Source: Pseudoduganella danionis (GTDB lineage Bacteria; Pseudomonadota; Gammaproteobacteria; Burkholderiales; Burkholderiaceae_D). Taken from it: DNA of 64,000 nt. Positions 7,949-15,813 of the stretch are shown piece after piece. The stretch's first letter is position 1. Each line of letters begins with the position of its first letter. The translations under genes were made by a program, and so were the position numbers. Below the pieces are notes generated by a model. It was given only the letters and a program-made list of their open reading frames with translations, made no database searches and was not told the origin of the DNA. The stretch is from positions 1 through 64,000 of the forward strand of contig NZ_WNKW01000009.1 of assembly GCF_009720775.1 (NCBI RefSeq), given 5' to 3'.

Positions 7949-10132
7949 ATGCACTACGCACTCAACCTGCGCACGTTCTTCTATAGCCATTACTTTTACC
8001 TCGGCCTGCGCTTCGCGGCCGGGCTGGTCGGCGTCACCCTGTTCACTTTGCAGTTCGCCAGTCTGGAAACCGCCATGACGGTCTGCATCGGTGCACTCTG
8101 CACGGCGCTGATGGATATGCCCAGCCCCCTGCGCCACAAGTTCAACGAAATGAGCGCCTCGGTTTTGCTGTGCAGCGCCGTCACCCTGCTGATCAGCCTA
8201 TGCGCACCACTGCACTGGCTGTTGATGACCATGCTGGTGGCGATCAGCTTCCTCGCCTGCATGATGATCGTGTACGGTAAAAAATCCATGCCGCTGCAAC
8301 TGGCCACCCTGTTCATCATGACCATGTCGATGGAACACGCGATGACGGCCAGCCAGGCCTTCATCCATACGGGCCTGTTCACGCTGGGCGCGCTGGCCTA
8401 TCTGGCCTACGCCATGGGCATCTCGTGGCTGCTACGCCACCGCATCAAGCAGCAGGTGCTGGCCGAAGCCCTGTTCGAACTGGCCGCCTACATCGACATC
8501 AAGGCTGACTTCTACGACACCCGCTACAACCTGAGCGAGCAGTTCAACAAGCTGGTGCGCCATCAGAGCCTGCTGGCCGACCGCCAGCAGGCGGCACGCG
8601 ATCTGATCCTGCGCAGCCACCTGAATCGCAAGGACGCCATCGTGGTGCAGACCCACGTCTGTATGCTCGACCTGTATGAACTGATCCTCTCCACCCACAC
8701 CGACTACGCCCAGCTACGCCTGCATCTGGCCGACAGCCCCGTGCTGAAAACCCTGCACGATCTGGCCTACAAGGCGGCGCGCGATATCGAATCGGTGGCC
8801 TACGACGTCACCCGCGACAAGCCGTCCTATCCTGAAATCAGCTACGACACCGAGCTGGCGGCGGTGGAGACGGAACTGGCCGTGCTGCAGCAGCGCATCA
8901 GCGAAGGCAAGCCGGCACAGGAAGCGCTGGCCGTGCTGCGCGCCCAGCGCAACAAGATCCGCGCCATCATCCAGATGATAGGTGAACTGCATGCGGCCAG
9001 CCAGAAGGTGGCCGACAGCACGCCGTTCTGGGTCGATGCCGACATGGGCCCCTTCCTGTCGCAGCAGAAGTACGAGCTGCGCATGATTTTGTCGCACCTG
9101 CGTCTGGGTTCGCCCATCTTCCGCTTCTCGCTGCGGGTGGCGATGGCGATTACGGCGGGACTGGCCGTGGCTGCGTGGCTGCCGTATGCAGCGCACAGCT
9201 ACTGGATCGTGCTGACCATCGTCATCATCCTCAAGCCCAGCTTCAGCATGACCAAGCAGCGCCGCAGCGACCGCATCGTCGGCACCGTGATCGGCTGCGT
9301 GATTACGGCGCTGATCATCCAGTACCTCAACTACCCGGCTGCGATACTGGGTTTCCTGATCCTCGCCACAGTGGCCACGCCCACCTTCATCTACCTGCGC
9401 TACCGCTATGCCGCGATTGCCGTCAGCGTGATGATACTGCTGCAGATGCACCTGATCGCACCGGGCAACCACGACCTGATCGTCGAACGGCTGGTCGATA
9501 CCTTTGTCGGCGCCGCCGTGGCCACCGCCTTCAGCTTTGTGCTGGCCAACTGGGAATACCAGTCGCTGCCACGGCTGGTAAATGAAGTACTCAGCGTCAG
9601 CCTGCGCTATATGCAGGCCAGCGCTGATCTGCTGCAAGGCAAAGGCTCGGACGATTTCGCCTACCGCATCGAACGCAAGCGCCTGATGGACAGCCTCGCC
9701 GCACTGAATAGCGCGCTGGTACGCATGCTCGATGAACCGGCCAGCAAGCAGCGCGCGGTAGAAGACATCAACCTGTTCATCGTGCAGAACTACCTGCTGG
9801 TAGCCCACGTGGCGGCACTGCGTGCGATTGTGCGGCGCCACGTCAAAGAGATTCCGCAGCAGGCGCTCAACGCCATGCTGGAAGACAGCCATGCGCAGGT
9901 CAGCGACATCCTGCAGCGCGCGATCAGCAAGGGCAAGGGCCAGCCTACAGAACCTCCAAACGGCGCACGGCAGGCGCCAGTCCGCCATGTGTCGGCAGCC
10001 AGCAACGCTGGGCACGACGACAACACCAGCTGGTCCGGCTGGCCGCTGGTACAGCGCCGCGTGCGGCTGCTGCAGGCCGATGCAGCCAAGATCGTGGTGC
10101 ACAGTGCCGCCATCCTGCGCGACATAAAATAG
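7949..10132 (+). CDS. FUSC family inner-membrane protein (YccS/AaeB-like exporter)
   Basis: About 727 residues in the two-block layout of the FUSC (fusaric acid resistance-like) family: a hydrophobic block of several helices (residues 20-165), a long soluble helical region (residues 175-385), a second hydrophobic block (residues 395-540) and a C-terminal soluble tail. The second block contains the family's P-x-x-x-x-x-W-x-x-x-T-x-x-x-x-x-x-P pattern (YAAHSYWIVLTIVIILKP). Related proteins export aromatic acids. The start is uncertain between 7922 and 7949; neither has a strong ribosome site, and 7949 gives an N terminus typical of the family. The last 60 residues look disordered. Confidence 0.85.
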   Translation: MHYALNLRTFFYSHYFYLGLRFAAGLVGVTLFTLQFASLETAMTVCIGALCTALMDMPSPLRHKFNEMSASVLLCSAVTLLISLCAPLHWLLMTMLVAISFLACMMIVYGKKSMPLQLATLFIMTMSMEHAMTASQAFIHTGLFTLGALAYLAYAMGISWLLRHRIKQQVLAEALFELAAYIDIKADFYDTRYNLSEQFNKLVRHQSLLADRQQAARDLILRSHLNRKDAIVVQTHVCMLDLYELILSTHTDYAQLRLHLADSPVLKTLHDLAYKAARDIESVAYDVTRDKPSYPEISYDTELAAVETELAVLQQRISEGKPAQEALAVLRAQRNKIRAIIQMIGELHAASQKVADSTPFWVDADMGPFLSQQKYELRMILSHLRLGSPIFRFSLRVAMAITAGLAVAAWLPYAAHSYWIVLTIVIILKPSFSMTKQRRSDRIVGTVIGCVITALIIQYLNYPAAILGFLILATVATPTFIYLRYRYAAIAVSVMILLQMHLIAPGNHDLIVERLVDTFVGAAVATAFSFVLANWEYQSLPRLVNEVLSVSLRYMQASADLLQGKGSDDFAYRIERKRLMDSLAALNSALVRMLDEPASKQRAVEDINLFIVQNYLLVAHVAALRAIVRRHVKEIPQQALNAMLEDSHAQVSDILQRAISKGKGQPTEPPNGARQAPVRHVSAASNAGHDDNTSWSGWPLVQRRVRLLQADAAKIVVHSAAILRDIK

Positions 10133-10177
10133 GGGTGTCGCCAGCAGAGATTGCGCCAGGCTGTTACTATTGGTTGC

Positions 10178-11092
10178 ATGACTGCTGCAACGCCCGCTTC
10201 CTTTAGCCGTAACGACCTGTTATCGGCCCTGCTCGTCGTCCTCATCTGGGGCACCAATTTCGTCGCCATGAAGATAGGTCTGCGCGACCTCACACCGTTC
10301 CAGCTCGGTGCAGCGCGCTACATCTTCGCCGTGCTGCCGCTGATCCTGTTCCTGCGCCCGCCGAAAATGCCGGCGCGCTGGATCATCGCCTACGGCCTGT
10401 GTCAGGGCGTGGGCCAGTTCGGGCTGCTGTTCCTGTCGCTGCGAGTCGGCATGTCGGCCGCACTGGCCTCGGTGATCCTGCAGACGCAAGTCTTCTTCAC
10501 CGCCTTCTTCGGTTTTGCCCTGCTGCGCGAACGCGCCAGCCGCGCCCTCAAATACGGCCTGCTGCTGGCCGCGCTGGGGCTGATCTGCTTCGCCATGAAT
10601 TATCTGGGCAGCGGCCATGCCGGTGGCACCAATGCTGCGGGATTCGTCCTGTGCCTGTCGGCTGCCGCCATGTGGGCCGCCTCCAACATCGTGGTACGCC
10701 GCGCCCAGCACCACACACCGCAGTTCGATGTGGTGAACTTCATGGTGTGGTGCAGCCTCGTGCCCATCCTGCCCTTCATCGGCCTCACGCTGGCGTTTGA
10801 TCCGCCGGAGACGCGCTGGCACTGGCTGCAGGCGCCGCTGGCAACCTGGCTGTCGGCCGCCTATCTGGGCTGGATGGCCACCATCCTCGGCTACGCCATG
10901 TGGACCCGCCTGCTCAAGCGCCACCCCGTCAACCGCGTTGCGCCTTTCAGTTTGGGCGTGCCGGTGGTCGGTATCGCCGCCGGCATGATCGCGCTGGGCG
11001 ATGTCATCACGGGCTGGCAGTGGGCCGGTATCGCCCTGATCGTCGCTGCCCTGCTATGCACCATGTTTGGCGGCCGCTGGCTCAAGTCCTAA
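10178..11092 (+). CDS. EamA/DMT-family transporter
   Basis: A 304-residue protein with ten predicted helices in two EamA repeats, the drug/metabolite transporter fold. The repeat signature V-L-I-W-G-T-N-F-V-A-M-K appears at residues 18-29. The second repeat starts near residue 150 (CLSAAAMWAASNIVVRRA). Such proteins export amino acids or metabolites across the inner membrane; the substrate here is unknown. ATG 10178 was preferred over a TTG 27 bases upstream. It starts 45 bp after the FUSC gene and may share its transcript. Confidence 0.87.
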   Translation: MTAATPASFSRNDLLSALLVVLIWGTNFVAMKIGLRDLTPFQLGAARYIFAVLPLILFLRPPKMPARWIIAYGLCQGVGQFGLLFLSLRVGMSAALASVILQTQVFFTAFFGFALLRERASRALKYGLLLAALGLICFAMNYLGSGHAGGTNAAGFVLCLSAAAMWAASNIVVRRAQHHTPQFDVVNFMVWCSLVPILPFIGLTLAFDPPETRWHWLQAPLATWLSAAYLGWMATILGYAMWTRLLKRHPVNRVAPFSLGVPVVGIAAGMIALGDVITGWQWAGIALIVAALLCTMFGGRWLKS

Positions 11093-11095
11093 ATC

Positions 11096-11141
11096 CGGGG
11101 TCAGGTCGGGCAAAGTGCAGGTGTCAGGTCGGGCAACGGGG
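11096..11141. repeat. Dispersed palindromic repeat, copy 2 (half element)
   Basis: One arm only: CGGGGTCAGGTCGGGC..., with the 12-mer TCAGGTCGGGCA at 11101-11112 and 11124-11135 (23-bp period, identical to copy 1). The complementary arm is missing. It exactly fills the gap between two convergent genes. Confidence 0.7.
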
Positions 11142-11145
11142 CACT

Positions 11146-12513
11146 TCAGGCAGCGAGCGAGCAAACGCGGTTACGGCCGTCCTGCTTGGCGCGGTATAGC
11201 TGGGCATCGGCCTGTTGCAGCATGGCTTCTGCGCTGCCCGCCTGCAGATCCGCTGCCACGCCTATGCTGATCGTCACCGCCAGTTGCGAATGCACCTGCT
11301 GCCACGGGTGTTCCACTATCAGCTCGCGCAGCTTGTCGCACAACACTGCCGCCTGCGCCAGACTGGTTTCGGGGAAGGCCATGACGAATTCTTCGCCACC
11401 GTAGCGGGCCACCAGATCACTCTCGCGCATATGCGTGCGGAAGATTTCGCCTACCGCGCGCAGCACGGCATCGCCGGTAGCGTGGGTCAACTGATCGTTA
11501 ATCCGTTTGAAGAAATCGATATCGGCTATCACCATACTGAATGGCCGCTGGTAGCGCACCGCGTGGCGATACAGGCTGGCCGCCTGCTCGTCGAAATAGC
11601 GCCGGTTATGCAGCCCCGTCAGCGCATCGCGCACACTGAGTTCGCGCAGTTGTTCGGCCTGCGAACTGATGGTACGGTGCGATGCCTGCAACGCTTCATG
11701 GCTCTGCGCCAATTCCGCACTCATTTCATTGAAAGCCCGCGCCAGCATAGCCACTTCGTCGCGCCCCTCCACCGGCACGTTCTGGCGCAGCGTGCCTTGC
11801 TGAATGGCGCGCACGGCAGCGATCAGATGCCGTAGCTGACGGCTCAGGCCTCGGCTAAGCAGCACACCGAGCGCCAGCGCCAGCAAGGCGGCGCCGCTGA
11901 CGCCGGCCCACAGCGCATCGTACATGGCATCCAGATACTGCTGCTCTTCCCGACTCGGCGTCAGCACGCCTTCCGGCGAAATATAGGCAGCGACCTTGCC
12001 GTTGACCTCCACCGCACGCGCATCACGCCGCGCCGCTTCCGGCAGTGGCTCGCCAGGCCGGTACACGCCAGCGCCCAGCAGCACGCTGAAATCCTGATCG
12101 GCCAGTATGAAGTGATAAGGCGTATCGCCGTCGCTGCGCGGCGGTGGTGGACCTCGTCTATCCCTTAGCGCATCAGGCGGCGCGCCGCGCCGTGCGTGCT
12201 CGAAGCCCGGTGGCGCAGCGGGCAGATATTCGCGTCCGGCGATACCTTCGTCCGGCGGTGGCAAACGATGCTCCGGCGCGGGACGGATGCGCTGCATATA
12301 GTGATCAAAAGGTTCGGTCTGATTGGCTGCCTGCCAGCTACCGTAAGGACGTAAGTAATCACTCACTGCGCTGTAGAAATGCTCGGCGGCGCTCTGGCGC
12401 CGGATGATATCGACCTTTTTGCCCAAGCCGTAAGAAGCCAGCCCGCCCACCATGGCCACGGAAGCCAGTCCTGTGAGCAGCAGTGCCAGCATAAGTTTGG
12501 TGCGTAAGGACAT
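11146..12513 (-). CDS. Membrane-bound diguanylate cyclase with HAMP and GGDEF domains
   Basis: About 455 residues: an N-terminal membrane helix (residues 5-28), a periplasmic sensor region, a second helix (about residues 195-220), a HAMP linker, a short coiled coil and a GGDEF domain that makes cyclic di-GMP. The active site is GGEEF at residues 372-376. RESD, five residues upstream, matches the RxxD inhibitory site, so product inhibition is expected. The sensor region is unusually rich in Pro and Arg (RLPPPDEG, RRGAPPDALRDRRGPPPP) and matches no sensor fold I recognise. Two adjacent ATGs exist; the second fits the GGGAG spacing better. Confidence 0.92.
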   Translation of the reverse strand: MSLRTKLMLALLLTGLASVAMVGGLASYGLGKKVDIIRRQSAAEHFYSAVSDYLRPYGSWQAANQTEPFDHYMQRIRPAPEHRLPPPDEGIAGREYLPAAPPGFEHARRGAPPDALRDRRGPPPPRSDGDTPYHFILADQDFSVLLGAGVYRPGEPLPEAARRDARAVEVNGKVAAYISPEGVLTPSREEQQYLDAMYDALWAGVSGAALLALALGVLLSRGLSRQLRHLIAAVRAIQQGTLRQNVPVEGRDEVAMLARAFNEMSAELAQSHEALQASHRTISSQAEQLRELSVRDALTGLHNRRYFDEQAASLYRHAVRYQRPFSMVIADIDFFKRINDQLTHATGDAVLRAVGEIFRTHMRESDLVARYGGEEFVMAFPETSLAQAAVLCDKLRELIVEHPWQQVHSQLAVTISIGVAADLQAGSAEAMLQQADAQLYRAKQDGRNRVCSLAA

Positions 12514-12738
12514 CATTCTCCCGTCGATTTATTGTCAATCCGGCAGCAATCATACCTGCAGGGAGCCGTGCCTGAAAAAAATTTTCCAATTTAAACGTAG
12601 CTTTGCAGCACTACTTTTTCATAGGGAAAATAGGGTAGTTATATGCTTTATGTATGCCGAGTATCATAAATCAAAAGTTTATTTATTACTGAACTAGCCC
12701 CATACTGCACTGCAACAAACGAAGATATGGAGCTAATC

Positions 12739-12978
12739 ATGAGCACGAGCAAACTGACCTACACCGAATTTTCTGACACCAGCTATCTGAGCAATGTAGC
12801 CACCGCTGCACGCCAGTTGCTGGCCGCCCTGCTGGCTGTGAAGCCGCGTAGCGCCGCAGTTGAAACGGTCGTCGAGCAGCCAGTCTCGAACGCATGGCTG
12901 CACAGCCTGGCTCAGGATTGTGAGCGCCATTCCCCCAACCTGTCGGCCGAGTTGCGCTTCATGGCGTCGCGCGGTTAA
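12739..12978 (+). CDS. Small hypothetical protein
   Basis: 79 residues starting MSTSKLTYTEFSDTSYLSN and ending NLSAELRFMASRG. It has one amphipathic helical stretch (AARQLLAALLAV) and a His/Trp/Cys-containing second half. GGAG sits 8 bases before ATG 12739. It is preceded by about 220 bases of AT-rich DNA containing no gene and followed 28 bp later by a 31-residue ORF with its own ribosome site, so the two are probably one transcript. No family is recognised and no function is proposed. Confidence 0.65.
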   Translation: MSTSKLTYTEFSDTSYLSNVATAARQLLAALLAVKPRSAAVETVVEQPVSNAWLHSLAQDCERHSPNLSAELRFMASRG

Positions 12979-13006
12979 TTGAAGTTAATTCACTACGGAG
13001 AAGACT

Positions 13007-13102
13007 ATGCTGACCATCATCGAAAATCTGCCTGCTGCCATCGCTCTGTCCGGCCTGCTGCTGCGCCTCTACCTGGGCGCCGAGCCACAAAACGAACAGT
13101 AA
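13007..13102 (+). CDS. 31-residue hydrophobic small protein
   Basis: The frame reads MLTIIENLPAAIALSGLLLR and continues LYLGAEPQNEQ, a single short hydrophobic helix with a polar tail. GGAG lies 6 bases before the ATG. Good ribosome-site spacing, its position 28 bp after a small gene and a strong terminator just downstream support its being real. Codon choice resembles its neighbours. Function is unknown. Confidence 0.5.
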   Translation: MLTIIENLPAAIALSGLLLRLYLGAEPQNEQ

Positions 13103-13133
13103 TCGCCGCGCCGGCCCTTGCATGCCAGCCCCG

Positions 13134-13179
13134 CAAACAGAAAAGCCGTTCAGCGCAAACTGAACGGCTTTTCTGTTTG
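13134..13179. terminator. Strong hairpin terminator after the small-protein pair
   Basis: A perfect 20-bp stem (13134-13153 with 13160-13179) with a 6-base loop CGCAAA. AAAAG in one arm and CTTTTCT in the other let it act from either side. It closes the two-gene small-protein unit. Confidence 0.85.
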
Positions 13180-13318
13180 CTGACTCGTTAAAATACCAAT
13201 AGAACCTCAACGTCATTAACTGCCACGAGGCAATTAATCATTCGATCATTGCCCCAGAACAAAACAGCTTTCCGCTCTGAGCCTATCTTGCTACTACGCT
13301 TAATCAGTGGAGTCCGAG

Positions 13319-13741
13319 ATGGCGACCTTCTACTACTACTTTCGCGAAAATATGCAGGCACTGGGCTTGCCCGCACCCGATTCTCTATTTGGGAATTTAC
13401 AATTGGCCCTAGGAACCGCGGCAACCTTGGTCAACCATATCGAGAAGTTTGGCAAACGAGTAACTGTGCGGGAACTGATAGTCGCCGGCCTACGCAGCGA
13501 AAAGCTCGCTGTAGTTGCCTCACTATCCGCCGCATACTATACAGGTGCCGTTATCGGCAGCATTGCCATTGCCAGCGGAAGAACAATCAGTGGCGGACGT
13601 TCAATGGCCGATGTTTTATGGGATGCAAGGCAAAATGGGCTACACCGGCCTTGGCTCCATGAAATCATGCGACGTCACCCGATCATCTATGATAAAACTG
13701 TGACAGGACGCGGTAGCGTGGGTTCACGGATGATTCGATGA
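13319..13741 (+). CDS. Hypothetical protein, coupled to a small membrane protein
   Basis: 140 residues beginning MATFYYYFRENMQALGLPAP. A central hydrophobic, Gly/Ala-rich segment (LAVVASLSAAYYTGAVIGSIAIASG, about residues 66-90) could be one membrane helix or a buried pair of helices. A basic C-terminal third with several His and Arg follows. GGAG sits 8 bases before ATG 13319; a GTG 12 bases upstream is possible. The stop overlaps the next ATG by four bases (ATGA), so the pair is translationally coupled. Base composition is lower in GC than the flanks. No family is recognised; a toxin/immunity or envelope role is only speculation. Confidence 0.65.
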   Translation: MATFYYYFRENMQALGLPAPDSLFGNLQLALGTAATLVNHIEKFGKRVTVRELIVAGLRSEKLAVVASLSAAYYTGAVIGSIAIASGRTISGGRSMADVLWDARQNGLHRPWLHEIMRRHPIIYDKTVTGRGSVGSRMIR

Positions 13742-13920
13742 TGAAAGATCAGATCTGGTTACTGATTTGCGGGCTAGGCTGTGCCTTGGCTGCATGGGCT
13801 TTCTGGCACTATCTGGATACATATGCCGCCCCCACTCTGATACTGACAGCACTCATTTCCCTGCTGGCAGACAATATCCGTTTGCGCCGCAAACTACGTG
13901 AAACGGGGCGCAAGACCTGA
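13738..13920 (+). CDS. Small two-helix membrane protein
   Basis: 60 residues with two hydrophobic stretches: WLLICGLGCALAAWAFWHYL and APTLILTALISLLADNI. A basic C-terminal tail (RLRRKLRETGRKT) should stay in the cytoplasm. It starts inside the stop of the preceding gene (ATGA overlap), so expression of the two is linked. It could be a membrane partner for the 140-residue protein. It is not recognised as any named family. Confidence 0.65.
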   Translation: MMKDQIWLLICGLGCALAAWAFWHYLDTYAAPTLILTALISLLADNIRLRRKLRETGRKT

Positions 13921-13969
13921 TCCGCGATCAACACGGTCAGGCTTACGCCCCGCAATATTTACAGCAGAA

Positions 13970-15451
13970 TCAGGCGGCTTTATTTAGGCGCGAATGGCGC
14001 ATGCCGTACAGCAGATAGGTCACGATGGCCGCGCTCATCCAGATTACGAAGATGGTGTAGGTGGTCATCGACAGGCCGAACATCAGATACAGGCAGGCGC
14101 CGATACTCAGGCCGGGCACCACGTAAGGGCCAAACGGCACGCGGAAGCCCGCTACGGCTGGCTCACCCGCTTGCTCGGCGCGGCGGCGCATCACCGGCAC
14201 GGCCAGCGAGACCACAATGAAGGCCGTCAGCGTACCCATGCTGACCATGTCCCACAGGAAGGTGGCATCGACGAAACCAGCCACCAGGCCCACCACGGTA
14301 CACACGATCAGCGTATTGCGCACCGGCGAACCCGTGCGGGCGCTAACCTTGTTGAACGATGGCGAAATCAGGCCATCCTTGGAGATCGCATACAGAATCC
14401 GCGTCTGGCCGTAGATAGTCACCAGCGTCACGCTGAACACGGAAATCACGGCACCGGCCGACAGCACCAGCGCAGGCCAGGTCTTGCCCGTCACGTTTTG
14501 CAGAATCACGGCCAGCCCCGCTTCCTGACCGGCAAACTTGGAAGCCGGCTGCGCGCCCATGGCCGCTACAGCCACCAGCATATAGAACAGCGTCACGATA
14601 CCGAGCGCAGCCAGAATGCCGATAGGCACGTTGCGCTTCGGGTCGCGCACTTCTTCGCCGGCCGTTGCCACCGTATCGAGACCGATAAACGAGAAGAACA
14701 CGGTCGCGGCAGCCGCCGTCACACCAGCCATGCCGGTGTAATGCACGCCATTATCCGGGCTGAAGAAAGGATGGAAATTGTTGATATCAAAGCCGGAGAA
14801 CGCAATCACCACGAAGAAAATCAGAATCGCCAGTTTAATCAGCACCATGATGGCGTTGGTCGTGGCCGATTCTTTCGCACCGCGTATCAACAGGAAGCAG
14901 CACAGGCTCACCAGCAGCATAGGCGGCAGGTTGATATTGCCGCTATGTATTTCTATGCCCTTGGGCGTGGATACAATCATCGGCGACCGCAGCACCTCGG
15001 CTATATGCCAGCCGAAGGCATTATTGAGGAAGTTGTTCAGATAATCGGACCAGCCTATCGCCGTGGCACTGGCCGCCAGCCCGTATTCGAGCAGCAGACA
15101 GGCCGCCATGATGAAGGCGAGGAATTCCCCCACGGTCGCGTAGGCGAAGGAATAGGAAGACCCGGAAGCGGGAATGCGGAACGACAGTTCGGCATAGCAC
15201 AGCGCGGTCAGACCGGCCGTAATCGCGGCGATCAGGAAGGACAGAATCACTGAAGGGCCGGCCTTGGGCACGGCTTCCACCATGGTGAAGAAAATCCCCG
15301 TGCCGATGGTGGCACCAACCCCGATCATGGTGAGGGGAAACAGGCCGATCGAACGGTGCAGACTATTGCTACTGGTAGGAGCAGTTTCTTGGTGATGGCT
15401 GACCGGCTTGGTACGGGTCAGTTTCTGGACCAGCGTTTGGTTCACAGGCAT
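13970..15451 (-). CDS. APC-family amino acid permease
   Basis: A 493-residue amino acid/polyamine/organocation transporter with about 12 predicted helices. The first helix carries the conserved G-A-x-I-G-x-G-I-F motif (GVGATIGTGIFFT, about residue 43), which binds the substrate amino and carboxyl groups. The sixth-helix region FFSFIGLDTVATAGEEVRDPKRNVP is the second family hallmark and resembles cationic amino acid transporters of the CAT/YfnA group. The N-terminal 35 residues are polar and cytoplasmic. It is a single-gene unit with its own promoter. Uptake of a basic or neutral amino acid is likely but not proven. Confidence 0.9.
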   Translation of the reverse strand: MPVNQTLVQKLTRTKPVSHHQETAPTSSNSLHRSIGLFPLTMIGVGATIGTGIFFTMVEAVPKAGPSVILSFLIAAITAGLTALCYAELSFRIPASGSSYSFAYATVGEFLAFIMAACLLLEYGLAASATAIGWSDYLNNFLNNAFGWHIAEVLRSPMIVSTPKGIEIHSGNINLPPMLLVSLCCFLLIRGAKESATTNAIMVLIKLAILIFFVVIAFSGFDINNFHPFFSPDNGVHYTGMAGVTAAAATVFFSFIGLDTVATAGEEVRDPKRNVPIGILAALGIVTLFYMLVAVAAMGAQPASKFAGQEAGLAVILQNVTGKTWPALVLSAGAVISVFSVTLVTIYGQTRILYAISKDGLISPSFNKVSARTGSPVRNTLIVCTVVGLVAGFVDATFLWDMVSMGTLTAFIVVSLAVPVMRRRAEQAGEPAVAGFRVPFGPYVVPGLSIGACLYLMFGLSMTTYTIFVIWMSAAIVTYLLYGMRHSRLNKAA

Positions 15452-15488
15452 TCCTTGTGGGATATATATTCGGGCAAAAAACTTAGCG

Positions 15489-15519
15489 ATTATAGGCTGT
15501 TCCAGCCCGTGGCCCTAAA
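15489..15519 (-). promoter_or_regulatory. Candidate promoter of the permease gene
   Basis: On the minus strand a consensus TATAAT lies at 15494-15489, about 40 bp before the permease start. The matching -35 position is weak (TTTAGG). A 5-bp inverted repeat GGCTG-TTC-CAGCC (15495-15507) fills the spacer and could be an operator. Confidence 0.45.
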
Positions 15520-15675
15520 GTTTGTGTGTGTTAAAAAACAACTCACATTTATCCCGCACCAACACTGTGCGCTGGCGGTTACACCTGCTTACTTTTGATA
15601 CAGCGTAATGTCTAGATTGGCGGCAATACAACCGTTAATCTACAGTCACTTTTTACCTGTTTAGAGGAGCCCGCC

Positions 15676-15792
15676 ATGCCCATCAAGAAGATCCCCACCG
15701 TCTCGCGCCGCGTGACGCCGGTTATGGCTGGCGCCGCCTTTGTCTTGCTGGGCGTGGCCGCCACCGTGGCTGCCGTGCTGATCCGCGTTTAA
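15676..15792 (+). CDS. 38-residue membrane microprotein
   Basis: The frame reads MPIKKIPTVSRRVTPVMAGA, then AFVLLGVAATVAAVLIRV. This is a basic N-terminal tail followed by a single 20-residue hydrophobic helix, the layout of a bacterial membrane microprotein. AGAGGAG is placed 5 bases before the ATG. It lies alone between the divergent permease and the convergent livM-like gene. The strong ribosome site and positive-inside charge support reality. Function is unknown. Confidence 0.55.
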   Translation: MPIKKIPTVSRRVTPVMAGAAFVLLGVAATVAAVLIRV

Positions 15793-15813
15793 TCCGGCCG
15801 CTCCCCGGCCAGC

